This document shows positions 34,724 to 47,292 of a stretch of 64,000 nucleotides of DNA, piece after piece. Location: NCBI GenBank assembly GCA_002104905.1, contig MCFE01000333.1, forward strand, positions 1 to 64,000. Reading direction: 5' to 3'. Source of the stretch: Basidiobolus meristosporus CBS 931.73 (taxonomy: Eukaryota > Basidiobolomycota > Basidiobolomycetes > Basidiobolales > Basidiobolaceae). Position 1 is the first letter of the stretch, and each line of letters begins with the position of its first letter. The notes under the pieces are model-generated. The model was given only the letters and a program-made list of their open reading frames with translations. It did no database searches and was not told the origin of the DNA. The translations under genes and the position numbers were made by a program.

Positions 34724-35042
34724 TTCTGTTGGATGGTGCCACATTGAGCCATGAGTACCAAATGATGCCATAGTGTGCCAGAGATGCCAAGTGCACCTAT
34801 ACTTGGTCACAGAGTGTGAAACATAGCTCTGAATCTTCATGCAAGGCAGCCCCTGTGTTTCACCTATGATGCAGGAGAAAATCCATTTTTTGATGTTTTT
34901 TTATGGATCAATGCTGTGCAGGAGGTGTAAGAGCACAAAAGGATTGATGATATGCATCTGGTACTCTATACCCATGGCACTCTGAATCTAGCACCTGTGG
35001 CTTGTAACATGTCACAAAAATGCATGGCACTATCTTGGTTGA
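34724..35042. repeat. R2d, left arm of a foldback element
   Basis: Starts TAGACTTGTTCTGTTGG and follows the R2b left arm for about 320 bp, then stops at 35,042, where an R3 LTR fragment starts. Confidence 0.7.
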
Positions 35043-35046
35043 CTGG

Positions 35047-35105
35047 TGTGGTGGTGTAAAGGTACTCCTAAGAGAAGCTACACAGCTCCAGCCCTGTGAA
35101 AAAAA
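35047..35105 (-). repeat. R3 LTR end fragment
   Basis: TGTGGTGGTGTAAAGGTACTCC matches the first ~50 bp of R3 at 30,569. Confidence 0.5.
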
Positions 35106-37761
35106 ATTTGGTCTTGCGGGTGGATCCAATACAGATCATCCATCAAGATCCTGTTTAGAGACCATCATAATAACAGCAGCTTGGAATAAGTGACCCTCCT
35201 GACAATCTTATAACAAGATCATGACGGTGTTTTGCAAATTTTACAGCCAAATAAAGGAATAAAACTTGACAATTTTTGATTGGTGCTGTGACAATATTTG
35301 CATGGCACTGTTGCGGTCTTTCAGCGCTCTATTACTATTTTAAGTGGATCCACTTGGCCAGGACTTCCAATTGCCTTATATGACATGAAACTTAATGGTA
35401 TTTTAATGGCCTTGCAGCAAGACTCTGATGGCTTTTTCTTGGCAGTATGATGGCCTGCTGCTGATTCTGTATAATGCTACTGTACCAATTTACCAAGTGG
35501 TATTTCCTTTTTCCACCTCCCCTTGTGTAATTCATATATTCCACTGTAGAGTCACCTTTCTTTATTTGCTTACCCACTACTATCTTGGGTATTCCACATA
35601 TAGTTTGAATCAAAAAAAACTATGGCCTCCTGCTTACTAACCTCTACAAACATGCACACCTTCTGCAATTGACATACCTCTATCACCTCAACTTTATGGT
35701 TTTTTAGTGTGATACTTGCAAAGTTGCCATATACCTTGTACTGCTGGTAGCATATACATCTTGCAAACATATGCCTGGTTGTTGCCACTTCTGCCATGAA
35801 TACCTCCTGAATATTGGCAAAGAACTTCTTGGTATTTGGCCAATATATTCCTTCTCCCTACTGGATTCTATTCCCCCCTTATAGGTGCGCTCTGGCTTTT
35901 GTTTGTGTGAATTCCATACTGATTGGTGTAGAAGTTGGCTTGTGACCACAAGAAATCCGGCATATCTTGGTGGAGTTTTCCTGATAAAAACTAGTTGCTT
36001 GATGCACCCAACCCAACTTTGCATTACTTGAATGATTACTCACGCATTGGGGCTGCTTAGCTTCTTAATGCCATAGGCATACGTGTCCATGTGCACATTT
36101 GTCCGCAGTATTTTCCAACATTTTCTGGCTATCCTCCATGTGCCAACTCATCACATCCATGATGGACTTGAAGGTAATATTCTTGATGAGATTGGGATAT
36201 AGTAGTGCCTGCAACTTGACTTGTCTTCATATCTCCCCACACATCCGCTCCATAGGAAACTCCCAAAAGGTGAAGCAACGCCCAGTATTCATCACACACC
36301 ATGCAAGATGGAGTAGAGAATGGATACAGTAGCAGCAGAGATCTACACGTTCAGCTTTATGTTTGTAGTATAACCGCTCAAATCCTGTCACAAACTCCTC
36401 ACACAACAGCTGTAGATGTGTCATGTTGGCATTGGTGATCTGCTTCTGGATAAATATTCCTACAATGTCCACATATGACTCCCAATGCTTCCAATGTACT
36501 CTTGGTAGGAATGGCTTCAGGACACCACTTGAATAAACAAATATCCAATTCATCCAGTCTTTGCATTTGTATTGTTGTATATGCGTATGAATATTGATTG
36601 GAGCCCATGAGAAGTACTTAGGGTAGCGGATACTCTGTAATATCTTGCCAATTTTTTCAAAATTTTCCGTTATCCCACTGGAAAGCATACAAAATTCATT
36701 CAGCAATGGATACAGGTAGCTATCCAGGTTGGATGTTGATTTAGGCCCAGATATCAGTGAGACTACCATCAGATTATTCCTCTGATATTGTAAGATGACA
36801 GCAGAGTCAGATTGATGAGAATCAGTGGCCAGCAGGTTTTGCTGGTAGAGTACTAGTTTAATGAGAATCCATCAAGTGCTTAAGCAAAGGCATGGTCATA
36901 CATACCTTCAAAGTAGCCCTTGCTTCTTAGCTGTTTGTAATATTTGACATCAAATATGTTGGATATGTTTGTGCTTGATTGATACTGGGTACAGTACTGT
37001 AGAGCTTTGCAATATTTGATGGACTGCATCAGCTTCCTCAGACAGGCTATGACCAGAATACATCTGGAGTGTGAACAATGTTTTCCCTCAGTGGTGGTGG
37101 ATTCCTGACAATTTGGACACATTGCAATGGTAGTATTTTTGGATGTGAATGCCATGCAACTGTTAACACATGCTGGAATCAGGACAGTCTCTGGATCATA
37201 TGTTGCCAGCCGCATGATGGTTGTCCACTTGTACCATGTACATGGTAAGTTGCATCCTGGTATGATTTTGGCAAGAAGTAGTAGTAAATCCTCAAAGCCC
37301 CCATTACTGATATTAGTGAAAATGCACCACTTCTATAGCCACAACATTACATCATTCACCAGTAGATGGATTACTGGGCTCACTTGGCTCCAAAAAGTAT
37401 CCTTGGCATTTGTTTCAACAGGTGTTGTCTCATTGCATATAGGGATTTGACCGGGTCCATATGTGGCACTGTTGTTAGGGGAGATAGGCTCAAAATCCAT
37501 CAGTGAACCTTCTTTGTCAGGGCTATCACTCTGCATGCCATATACAGAAGGCTGAGGTGAGCCTAAAGGTTTCAAAAACTCACCTGACTCAGTTTGCGCA
37601 AGGTGACAAAGATGGCCAGGTGCCAATATAGAAGTATCAACTGCCGGCAAGATAATGTTGGTTCAGTAGTGATTAATGAATGGCCAAATATGACTTTAGT
37701 GGCAAAACACTGGCTGTGATCCTTGTAATACTTCTTATGCTGTCAGCATGATTCATGGCTG
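35106..37761 (-). pseudogene. TNP2-like transposase relic E, longest copy
   Basis: Best copy for reading the family. N-terminal Ser/Pro-rich region (37,650-37,333), then the Cys-pair region VNSCMAFTSKNTTIAMCPNC (37,215-36,880), the LSTDGF-like block, and a 180-codon open piece (36,769-36,227) with CKDWMNWIFVYS (residues 69-80), THLQLLCEEFVTGFERLYYK (117-136), a Cys/His helix (144-158) and FPMERMCGEI (171-180). The last two are hallmarks of the C-terminal half of fungal TNP2-like proteins. The far C-terminus (36,024-35,570) is also readable. The catalytic core is shortened relative to relic C, and several stops occur. Gypsy-1 cuts the 5' end at 37,762. Confidence 0.8.
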
Positions 37762-38130
37762 TGTTATGATCTGCTGCTTGAATATTTAAGTTATATCAGT
37801 TTTTAGTCAAATCAATTAGTTATATGTTTAATTTATCAGTAAATCAGTATTATCTATGAAATCAGTAGCATTATTCAGCAAATGAATCAGCAGATCCTTA
37901 TCAAACAGAAATAGATATACTAAGTAGGATCTTATTGTGTGATTATGATGCCACCAAATGAGTAATCAGCCACAACCTACATTAGGAAATGCAATTAGTC
38001 GGCAATTGATCTGGCAAAATGTATATAAGGAACTACTGGAACCTCAATAAAGATCAGTTCAAGTTTTAGTGAATACAATACTAGCTAAACTCCCTATTGC
38101 TCTACAACTCTTATACCAAGACTTGTAACA
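37762..38130 (+). repeat. Gypsy-1 5' LTR
   Basis: 369 bp, TGTTATGATC...CTTGTAACA. A TATA-like TGTATATAAGG lies near 38,020 and CAATAAAGA near 38,045. Confidence 0.92.
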
Positions 38131-38188
38131 TTGGTAGCAGCAATAACCAGAAACCTCCCTCCTGAAGAAATAAGAAGCCTCCCTCAAG

Positions 38189-40765
38189 ATGTTGGAAAAT
38201 CAAGAATGGAAGAATGCCATGCAGCAAATCCTGGCCCAGCAGCAACAGTTACTCCAGATCCGGAGCCAGCAGCAACAAGGAATGACTACCATGGCTCAAA
38301 GCCAGCAAAACCCTGTGAAGAGCAACTTTAGTGTGAAGGTCAACCTGTACCATGGCAGAGTCAATGAAAACCGGGGAACTTGACTCTTTCAGATTGAAGA
38401 AGCTTTCAAGGCTAAAGAAATTGCTCCAGAAAGCAAGTTACATTATGCAGCTTCTTACCTTGCAGATGCAGCTTTACAGTGGTACCATAAAAAGATCAGG
38501 TCAGCCATTATGATGGGATGCTCTACAGTCTCTACCTGGGATGAGTTTGTGCTGGAAATTCAGGAGGCCTTTGAACCTCCATACCAGCAGACACTACAAA
38601 GAAGGAAGTTAAAGACGCTCAGACAGCAAGGAATGGTTCAAGAATACATCTATGAGTATAGATGTCTACTTGCACAAATTGAAAGAATGGACCCCCTGGA
38701 TCAAGTTGAATACTTTATTGATGGGTTGAAAGAAAGAACTTGCAAGGAAGAGAATTATCAAAGACCTCAGACTATTGAAGAAGCCATCAAGATTGCCATT
38801 GACAATGACTCAGCTATGTTTGGAGTTGGGAAGCCCACAATGACTAGTCAGAGAGGCTACAATCACTATGAAAGGAGACAATCAGAAGCAGTGCCAATGG
38901 AAGTAGATGCTATGCAGAAGAATCCTACCTCAGAAGAATGTAAGAAGAAAGGACTTTGCTTCAATTGCCACCAGCAAGGATGTATTGCAAAGTACTGCCC
39001 CCAGAGAAGAAATGGACACCAGCCAACAAGAACCTTCAACCATATTGAGTCCCATGGACACAGTAATGTGGAGGATGAGCTGGAAGAAGACTGGGAGCTC
39101 ACCTTCCATTTGACAGAGGAGTACTTGTCCCAGATGACCTCAAACTCAGGGAAGTTATTGTACTTAAATGGAGTAATCAATGGAGTACCTGCCAAAATCA
39201 TGATTGACTCAGGAGTATCACATGAATACATGTCAGAACAATTTGCCTTGAAAGCTAGGATCAACTTGGAATCTACCATATCAACTTCAGTCTCCACAGC
39301 TGATGGGAACTCTCACATAATCAACTGTATTACCCAGCCGGCAAGAATGAAGATCAATGACTATGAAGAAGACCTACAGGCTTATATTTTTGGAAACTGC
39401 AAGTTTGACCATGTACTTGGAAAAACCTGGCTATTTTGTTGTAATCTATCAATCAACTGGAAAACCCATGCTATGCAGATCCAAAAGGACAACAAGACCT
39501 ATGAGCTATTACCTGCCAGACTAGATTTCAGCTTGGTCAATTCCAGTGTGTGTGAGACAAGTGAGCTTAGCAAAACACAGTTCTGTAGAGCACTAAGAAA
39601 AGGCACCCAGATGTTCCTCATGGCAGTATTACAGGAGGATTCCTTGACTCCAGTACCCCCGCAGGTCCAGACACTCTTGAAGAAATATTCAGATGTGTTT
39701 CCAGATGAACCTGTAAGCCTACCACCAGTCAGAGATGTGGATCATGCCAATGACTTAGGAGACAGCTCTCCAGTGAGCAAGACACCTTACAGAATGAGTC
39801 CATTGGAGTTGGAGGAAATGAAGAGACAAATTGATCAGCTATTGGAGCAAGGATATATCAGACCCAGCTAGTCACCTTGGGGAGCACCAGTGCTTTTTGT
39901 GAAGAAGAAGGATGGAACACTTAGGATGTGCATTGACTACAGAGCCCTCAACTCAGTTACCGTGAAGAATAAGTACCCCATACCTTGGATTGATGAGCTC
40001 TTGGACCAACTCAATGGAGCCACTATTTTCAGCAAGATTGACCTCATGTCAGGATATAACCAGATTAGGGAGAAGCCAGAAGACATCCCTAAGACAGCAT
40101 TCAGGACCAGATATGGACATTACTAGTACTTAGTCATGAGTTTTGGCCTCACCAGTGCCCCTGCAACATTCATAACCCTGATGCAGACTGTCTTCCAGGA
40201 GTACTTAGACAGGTTTGTGATAATCTACCTAGATGATATACTGATATATAGCAAGACAGAAGAGGATCACTTGGTGCACATTGAAAAGGTCTTGAAGAAG
40301 CTAAGAGAGAACAAGCTTTATGGCAAGCTACCCAAGTGTGAATTCTTCAAGGAACACATCAAATATCTGGGACACATAGTGACTAGCACAGGAGTAACCT
40401 TAGACCCTAAGAAGGTTGAAGTTATCAAGAACCTGAAGCAGACCCATAGCATAACAGAACTCAGATCATTCCTTGGAATGGTTTCCTGTTATTGGAGATT
40501 TGTCAGGTCCTTTGTAAGTATTGCAGCCCCTTTAACTGACATTCTCAAGAAAGACAATACCTACAAGTGGGACATAGCTTGTGAGACTGCCTTCCAGATG
40601 CTCAAGAATGAACTTGCTAAGCTGCCAAGCTTAAGAATACCAGACTCAGAAAAGAGTTCACTCTGTGCACAGATGCTTCAGATTATGCAATTGGTGGAGT
40701 GCTGAGCCAAGAACACAAGGGAAATGACTACACTGTTGCCTTTGAATCCAAGAAACTGAACTCAG
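38189..40765 (+). pseudogene. Gypsy-1 gag-protease-reverse transcriptase-RNase H (partial)
   Basis: Gag starts MLENQEWKNAMQQILAQ with a Gln-rich N-terminus and the gag core (FEPPYQQTLQRRKL). The zinc knuckle reads [14 protein letters not shown]: the His of the CCHC motif has become Cys, unlike gypsy-2. Protease MIDSGVSHEY; reverse transcriptase [19 protein letters not shown] and catalytic YLDD (40,230 region); RNase H begins with a CTDASDYAIGG-like segment. Broken by stops and a frameshift. Confidence 0.88.
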
Positions 40766-40768
40766 GAG

Positions 40769-41527
40769 TGTTACAAGTCTTTGTATAAGAGTTGTCGAGG
40801 AATAAGGAGTTTAGCTAGTATTGTATTCACTAAAACTTGAACTGATTTTTATTGAGGTTCCAGCAGCTCCTTATATACATTTTGTCAGATCAATTGCTGA
40901 CTAACTGTATTTCCTAATGTAGGTTGTGGCTGATGACTCATTTGATTGCATCATCATCACACAATAAGATCCTGCTTAATATATCTGTTTCTGTCTGATA
41001 AGGATCTGCTGATTCATTTGCTGACTAATGCTACTGATTTCATAGATGATACTGATATACTGATAACCTAAACATATACTAAATGATTTGACTAAAAACT
41101 GATCTAACTTAAACATTCAAGCGGCAGATCATAACATTCTCCCCTACTAAAGTTGAGAGGGTTCTCCTGAATCTCTTTTCTTGTGATACCAATATCTTGA
41201 TGGTTCAGTATTATCAGCAAGTCTTGCAAGCTTGAGTCTGTCCCTATGCACCAAGTCTTCCCGGATATTACCTTGTTTGTCCACCAGTTGGTAAGTTGCA
41301 AATGAACATTCTCTGATGATCTTGAATGGTCATGTCCATTGTGGCTCAAACTTCTTCCAAGTGTTGTTTCTTAGCAATACAAAGTTCCCAACTGTCAATG
41401 CTTCTGGTGCTATAGTCTTATCAAATCTCTGCTTCATTGTTTCTTCACTTTGAGATACTTTGGTCTGTGCCTTTTGACGTCTTTGTTCCAGTTGCTGGTG
41501 TCTACTTGGCTGACTAAGTTCATCTTC
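40769..41527 (-). mobile_element. Inverted gypsy fragment: 3' LTR plus integrase tail
   Basis: 40,769-41,136 is a complete 368-bp gypsy LTR in reverse (TGTTACAAG...CATAACA), followed by the reversed polypurine tract and the C-terminal integrase region (HKKRDSGEPSQL side) to 41,527. Thus a plus-strand element beginning faces a minus-strand element end. The fragment then stops at an R2 piece. Either a second element landed in gypsy-1 and was later truncated, or this is a product of self-integration. Confidence 0.8.
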
Positions 41528-41700
41528 TGGTACTATCTGCCATTATAAGCGCTTTGTATATATTTCACTTTAGATCTAATATTTAAATATAGTGGTAGAT
41601 AGTACCAGTGGACCAAGATAGTGCCATGCATTTTTGTGACATGATACAAACCACCAGAGCAAGACTCAGAGTCACATGGCTTGCATCAACCATTAGTATA
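41528..41700. repeat. R2e, centre and part of the right arm of a foldback element
   Basis: The centre holds the palindrome GGTACTATCTGCCA ... TGGTAGATAGTACC (about 41,530-41,610), followed by right-arm sequence (CCAAGATAGTGCCATGCA). The outer arms are missing. Confidence 0.65.
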
Positions 41701-41768
41701 GTTAGGTGATAGGTATTCTGATAGTCCAGATTTCTTATGACTGGTGTTGATACTAGGGCCTTTTTTAG

Positions 41769-41938
41769 CAGTTACATTGAGTTTTCTTTTTCTTCTCACC
41801 TGAATAATAGGGCGCTCTTTCTTTGCAGTCAGTATATTGGTTGTGCAGTCTAAGTAGTTGCATTGAATTCTTTTTCTTCTCCCCTGATGAATAGGGTGCT
41901 CTTTCTTTGTAGTCAGTATATTGTTTATACAATTTCAG
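41769..41938. repeat. Two-copy tandem duplication, 84-bp period
   Basis: The segment containing AGGGCGCTCTTTCTTTGCAG is repeated 84 bp later as AGGGTGCTCTTTCTTTGTAG; AGTCAGTATATTG starts at 41,827 and 41,911. 84 is a multiple of three, and on the minus strand both copies stay open: each gives QYTD(Y/C)KERAPY(S/Y)SGEKKK (frame 41,971-41,765). The surrounding DNA is unassigned. Confidence 0.75.
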
Positions 41939-42104
41939 AAAATTGTGGTATATAGATCCTGAATAAGCCATAAGCTACCACAAAGTCATAAGCTTGGGTC
42001 TGGCTTATGGAAGTGTGCCAGTTACATATTTTTTGTGCCTTGGAGGCTACAGGTGAACAACCCATAGTGTTGCATCTTTGTCCAACAGTGGATATCTCTG
42101 ATGC
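41939..42104. other. Unassigned
   Basis: Nothing recognised between the 84-bp duplication and R1f. Confidence 0.4.
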
Positions 42105-42334
42105 TCCATCAGCAGGAACTTAACAAGAATGTGTTTGTAGTCATTAGTAGTAAATACAGAGAAGAATTTTTGTCAGTACAAGAGCAAACTTAGGAAAGAA
42201 TCAAATAGAATAAATGCTATTTGCTCTGAGTGTTCCTCATATGTAGTTTCTCTAAGGTAAGTTGATTGTCAGTGCAGTCTCCTAGGAGTGTTCTATGGTC
42301 TGGGATTGGAAGCTCAAGTGGCAGTTATTAGACT
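42105..42334 (-). repeat. R1f, left piece
   Basis: Follows the R1 body (CAGCAGGAAC ... GGAAGCTCAAGTGGCAG) and stops where R2f starts. It continues at 42,960. Confidence 0.65.
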
Positions 42335-42958
42335 AGACTTGTTCTTTTGGATAGTGACACATTGAGCCATGACTGCCAAATGATGCCTCTGTGTGCCAGG
42401 GAGGCCAAGCAAACCTACAGTTGGCCCCAGAGTGTGAAACATAGCTACTCATCTTCATGCAATTCAGCCCCTGTGTTTCACCCATTGTGCTGGAGAAATT
42501 CCATTTTTTGACCTTTTTTGGATCAATGATGTGTAGGATGTGTAAGTGCACATTGACTGAAGACATACATCTGGTACTTAATATCCATGACACTCTGAAT
42601 CTAGCTCCTGTGACTTGTATCATGTCACAAAATTGTATGACACTATCTTGGCTCACTTGTACTCTCTGCTACTATATTTAAATATTAGCCCAGAAGTAAG
42701 ATCTGTATAAAGCACCTATAGTGCCAGATAGTACCAGCAGACCAAGATAGCACCATGCATTTTTGTTACATGTTACAGGTCACAGGAGCTAGATTCAGAG
42801 TGCAATGGGTATTAAGTACCAGATGCATGTCTTCAATCCATCTGTGCTCTTAAACCTCCAGCCCATCATTGATACAAAAAAACGGTAAAAAAATGGATAT
42901 TCTCCTACAAAATAGGTGAAACACAAGGGCTGCTTTTCATGAAAATGCAGAGCTATGT
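42335..42958. repeat. R2f, nearly complete foldback element
   Basis: About 620 bp. Starts TAGACTTGTTC and shows two inverted arms of about 290 bp: GAAACATAGCTACTCATCTTC on the left and its reversed relative (GAAAATGCAGAGCTATG) on the right, centre near 42,680 (TATATTTAAATATT). The outer tip of the right arm is lost. It sits inside R1f with part of R1 deleted at the junction. Confidence 0.75.
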
Positions 42959-42959
42959 A

Positions 42960-43171
42960 TAATGTTCTAACTGACTATGTGATTACCAATCATTGTGTTC
43001 CAGAAGGTTCCAGAGATCAACTGAAATCTCAATGGGATCAGAAGGAATCTCAAATGCTCTATGTAATTATTGCAAGGTTCTGAAGGGCCAGTCATAACCA
43101 ACCAATTAGGGATCAGTATTCTGAAAGCAGTTTTACATAGGGATACCATATGTGCATTGAAATATATATCT
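42960..43171 (-). repeat. R1f, right piece
   Basis: Resumes with the CTATGTGATTACCAATCAT motif of R1 and runs through GATACCATATGTG to the copia-3 LTR. Confidence 0.6.
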
Positions 43172-45360
43172 ACTATGCAGATTTGTAATTCCATCTAAAT
43201 ATCCGCCTAATAAATCAATAAAAACACTATTACAAGTCTTAGTGAATACCAACTAAATATCTTGCTGGGACTTACTTGGAATATTCTCACCAAAATATCA
43301 GGCACCTACAACTTGAAAATAAGACAGGTTGTCTAAACCGCCCCAGACAATACACACATGTAGTTGCAACCTTCATAAGCCTGTTCTATATGCTTATTGT
43401 GCTTAAACTATGGCAATGTATAAATATTACTTTTACATTCAATGAGTAACTAAGTGAGAGCCACGTAATCTACTAGCTTTCCCAATCAGCACTTATATCT
43501 CCAAGACTCTTTCAACAGCTTATGAGCCCCACGCTGTTGCTCTCTACAATGTCTACTACCACTATAACAGGAGTTTTCCCATCTGCTAATAAGATGTATG
43601 TATCTAGCTAGCCAGTGTTGGCAGTGAAGATGTAGATGTTACTGCAAGAAAGGGGCCTTTGGGACATTATTATGGGAGTGGAAGCCTTAAGGTACCAGAC
43701 CAAAGTTCAAAATGTTGTTGACTGCATATGCCTTAATGATAAAAAAAACTGCTAGTTCAGTGCTCAAGGGCAAAAATAGCAAAGACTGCCCAACAGGCTT
43801 TAGAAGACCCGTACCTGTCATGTTTAGCTGCTAAGAAAATACATCCTAGACACAGACTCTTTGCTACTAACATGCTGTCAGGCAAAGAATTGAGATATCT
43901 AATTATCACAACTACATTGCTGGTGATTGAGATGGAACTGGTAGGCATACCAATTACTGATACAGATGTCATAGTTACCATCCCAAATAGCCTTGAAGAC
44001 AAGCCTCAGGGTCCTGTAGCAGCCCCAGAGTCTAGAACTAAAAATTTGCTGATACAAAGAAGGAAGAAAGTACTTTAATCAATGACAGTCAACAGAGGAG
44101 ATACCCAAGATCTTTCAAGGGCAATAGCAGCCTATTTTGTAAGTACCACAAAAGGAAAGGACACACATCAGACCAGTGCTCCAAAAAGAGAGACATTCAG
44201 CAGAAAAGCCTGCATATGGAAGCACTGCAACAATTGAAGATATAGTGTTCTTATCAGCATTAAATATGACAACAAACAAGAATTCTCAGTCATGATATAT
44301 TGAATTTACAGCATCTCAACACTCTACACACCAAAAAGAACTTTTAAACCAATTTCAAGAAATTTCAATTAAGTAGGTTTTCATGGGTGACAATAGAACA
44401 CTTGATACAGTGGGTGAAGGAAATATCCAAGCAAACCTTAGAAGTGGTGAAGGAAGCCATACACTGATCTTTAAAGAAGCATTCTAGGTACCAGAGATAA
44501 CCAAGAACCTACTATCTGTAATCAAAGCCACAGCAAAAGGACCCAGTTTCAGCTTTATCAATTCAGGATGTAGGATCACTAATAAAGATGGTGCTCATAT
44601 TGCTCTGGGTATCAGGGATCAGAATCTGTATAAGTTGGCTTATATTCCCTCATATCTGGAAGCCAATATAAGTAACTTAAGTGAGAAAACACCAATGTTC
44701 TGGCACAGGATATTTATACAAATCAATTTGGACTATTTGCGCAAAAAGATCAAATATTAACCAATTCTGGAGTACAAATTGCTCCCCAAGCTAACTTGGT
44801 GCACGGCAAAGCCTGCATATATGAGAAGCAAGTGTGGCAGCTGTTTAAGAGCTCTAGAATGATCAAAAGCAAGAAGAAATTAGATCTAACTCACTCAGGA
44901 CTGTGTGGACCTATTTACACTTTATCCTTTGGTAGGGTGCAGTATTTAATCACTGTTTTGGATGATTATATAAGGTGCACATGGGTCTTATATATTTGGG
45001 ATACTGAAATGAGAGTAAGAGAGACAGACCCCTGTAGGAAAGCAAAGATACTGACAAAGTTTGTGTAAGTATTCCTCAATAAAAACTCATAATATTCCCA
45101 TACAATGAGACCAGATGTTGACAATAATCAAATAAAAAGTGCTTCAATAGTTAGGACAGCATCAGAGCAAAATAAGAAAATGTTTCTCTCTTCAGAGAGC
45201 TCTAGAGCCATAAATCAAGCTAGATTGGTGTCTATGAGTGTCCCAGAAGTGATGATTGCAACATCACAAGTCAGATAGTCTAAAAGATGTATAACCAACA
45301 TATATTGCTTAATTCAGCAAGGTGAAAGCTTACTGACCCATCATAAGCTATGACTTTACT
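43172..45360 (+). mobile_element. Copia-3, 5' part of a decayed copia element
   Basis: LTR 43,172-43,517, primer site GCTTATGAGCCCC at 43,518-43,530, gag from 43,551 (MSTTTITGVFPSAN), protease region where the active site has become YIEFTASQH (DSGA lost), a pre-integrase block and the start of integrase (44,796-45,068). Most of the integrase core and everything beyond is deleted. The 3' side meets a TNP2 fragment near 45,360. Many stops. Confidence 0.8.
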
Positions 45361-46712
45361 GGTTTTGTGCATGGTTCTGTTGCAGGGAGAGATAGGCTGA
45401 CAATTCATCAGTGAGCCTCCTCCTTCAGAGCTATTCCTGTACATGTTGCAATTTTAGAAGTGGTTTGGATATAAGGTACTATCAAGAAATAATGATAACA
45501 GTTGCACTGTGTTTGACTTCTAAAGAAGCTCAGTATTAATACCATTGTAGAATCAATACAAATGTAGCACCAAGTAAGAAGAGTTTTTCAACAGTTAGCA
45601 GCATAGTGTCACAGTCTCAGGGTTAATACATAATGTTTGGTAAATGTGCTAATTTGATCCTGACTATATGGGAATAATTGTAAGATCATAGATCTAAGTT
45701 GTTCTAGGGAAAACCTGTTGCTTGTTGCACTATACCAAAACTTGCATTACCTAATTGAACACTCCCACATTGGGGCTGCTTAGCTTCTTAATGCCATAGA
45801 CATAGGTGCCTCAGTGTGCACACTGTCCTCTGTATTATCCAACTCTTCCTAGCTGTCCTCCATGTAGCAGTTTATCAGATCTATTACAGACTTGAAGGTA
45901 ATATTCTTGATGAGATTAGAATATGGTAGTACCTGCACCTTGACTTGTCTTCCTATTTCCCAGACATCCACTCCATAGGAAACTCCCAAAAAGTGGAGAC
46001 AGGCCCAATATTCTCCGCACACTTAGCAAGATAGAGTAGAGAATGACTACAGTAGTAGCAGAGATCTATGCATTCAGCCCTATACTTGTGGTATAGCCAC
46101 TGAGATTCCATCACTAACTCTGCGCACTAAAGCTGTAGATGCATCACGTTGGCATTGTTGAGCTGTTTCTGGATGAATATTCCTGCAGTGTCTACAAATG
46201 ACTCCCAATGCTTTCAATATACTCTTGATAGAAATGGCTTCAGAAGGTCACTTGAGTAGATGAATATCTAGCTCATCCAGTCCTTGGACTGATGTTGTTG
46301 CATATGTATATGAATGTTGATTGGAGCAAGTGAAAAGTATATGGGTTAACAGACACTCTGTAATTTCTTACCAACTCTCTCAAATTTCTCTTGTATCTCA
46401 AAGGGCCCATTTAGCTTGAAATGCTCCATGCACAACTTGATCATCAGCTTAGGGATATTATTAAAAAAGTAAATGTATTGGTCTAAGTGGAAACTAGACA
46501 ACAATACTGTCCATTGGGCCCAAAAGCTGGCTGTTTTACTAATGGCTGGGTATCTCCAATGTTGATAATAATATACACATGAATATGATGGCCATATATA
46601 GGTGTCCTGCCGGAAAGCATACAAGATTCATCCAGCAGTGGATAAGGTTAGCTTTCCAGGTTGTTTGGTAATCAAGGCCTTTCCTACAGTGGAATATTGG
46701 AGCTTTAATTGG
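45361..46712 (-). pseudogene. TNP2-like transposase relic F, rearranged
   Basis: An N-terminal fragment (45,370-45,450) lies to the left of the C-terminal and central parts (45,720-46,712), the reverse of the expected order for a minus-strand gene, so the copy is rearranged or made of two. Readable piece: LNGPFEIQEKFERVGKKLQS (46,430-46,370). 45,450-45,720 between them is unassigned. Confidence 0.6.
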
Positions 46713-47292
46713 CATATCAAGTGATTGCAGTTCTACTATTGCAAGGCTCAAGAAAACACACTTGAATATTGCAGGGATTTATTGCAAAGACAGGCACAGG
46801 AGGTGCTAGACCTTGCAATACCAGTGGAAGACCAGGACTATTGGGAACCAGTAAATGAACAGTGGCATGAAGCCAAAGGGGTCCTGTCAAAGTCAGGGAA
46901 AAGGGCATTACTGCCAAAATACTTACTCAACAGCGGACTTTAATGGAGTAACTTGCATAGAGTGGGGGTGGGCTAAATAATACAGTGGGGTATATGGACT
47001 TGTATACGCTAGTAAACTTGGCTATTGAGGTTTAATTGAAGTTTCAATGAAAATAAATTAATTGGTGTGCATGAAAAGTAAGAAAATTGGTTGCACCAGG
47101 AAGTAAGGAGTATGAAAAAGTGGTAGTAACTAATCTATACTCACAGATGTAGAAGATGCTCAGATGTCTGGTACCAGAAGGTGAGAAAATTGGCAGACAC
47201 CAATCAAAAGGCACATAGATATTGTTAAAATGGATAATCTTGACTATGTTTTGTGTGAAATTTGGGGTGCAATTATTTTTAAACAATCTTTG
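46713..47292 (+). pseudogene. ORF-X C-terminal part X5 and 3' flank
   Basis: Open piece 46,725-46,943 with AQENTLEYCRDLLQRQAQEV and EPVNEQWHEAKG, as in X1 and X2. The 3' flank follows to 47,292, where gypsy-2 is inserted; the flank continues at 52,232. Confidence 0.6.

Larger units (their letters stand above)
37762..40768 (+). mobile_element. Gypsy-1, 5' part of a Ty3/gypsy element
   Basis: 5' LTR, primer site TTGGTAGCAGC, gag, protease, reverse transcriptase and the start of RNase H, all on the plus strand. It breaks at 40,768 in RNase H, where an inverted gypsy LTR is joined. Lesions in the coding part include TGG to TGA near 38,382 (Trp in gypsy-2), TAG at 39,869-39,871, TAG near 40,126 and a frameshift near 40,650. 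Inserted in TNP2-E. Confidence 0.9.

Noticed and set aside
38866-39297. 143-codon minus-strand frame in gypsy-1
   Set aside because: Mirror of the gag-protease region; the same shadow appears in gypsy-2 at 48,532-48,828.
42457-42681. Frames in the R2 arms, such as the 74-codon plus-strand frame
   Set aside because: They mirror each other because the arms are inverted repeats and are not conserved in R2b.
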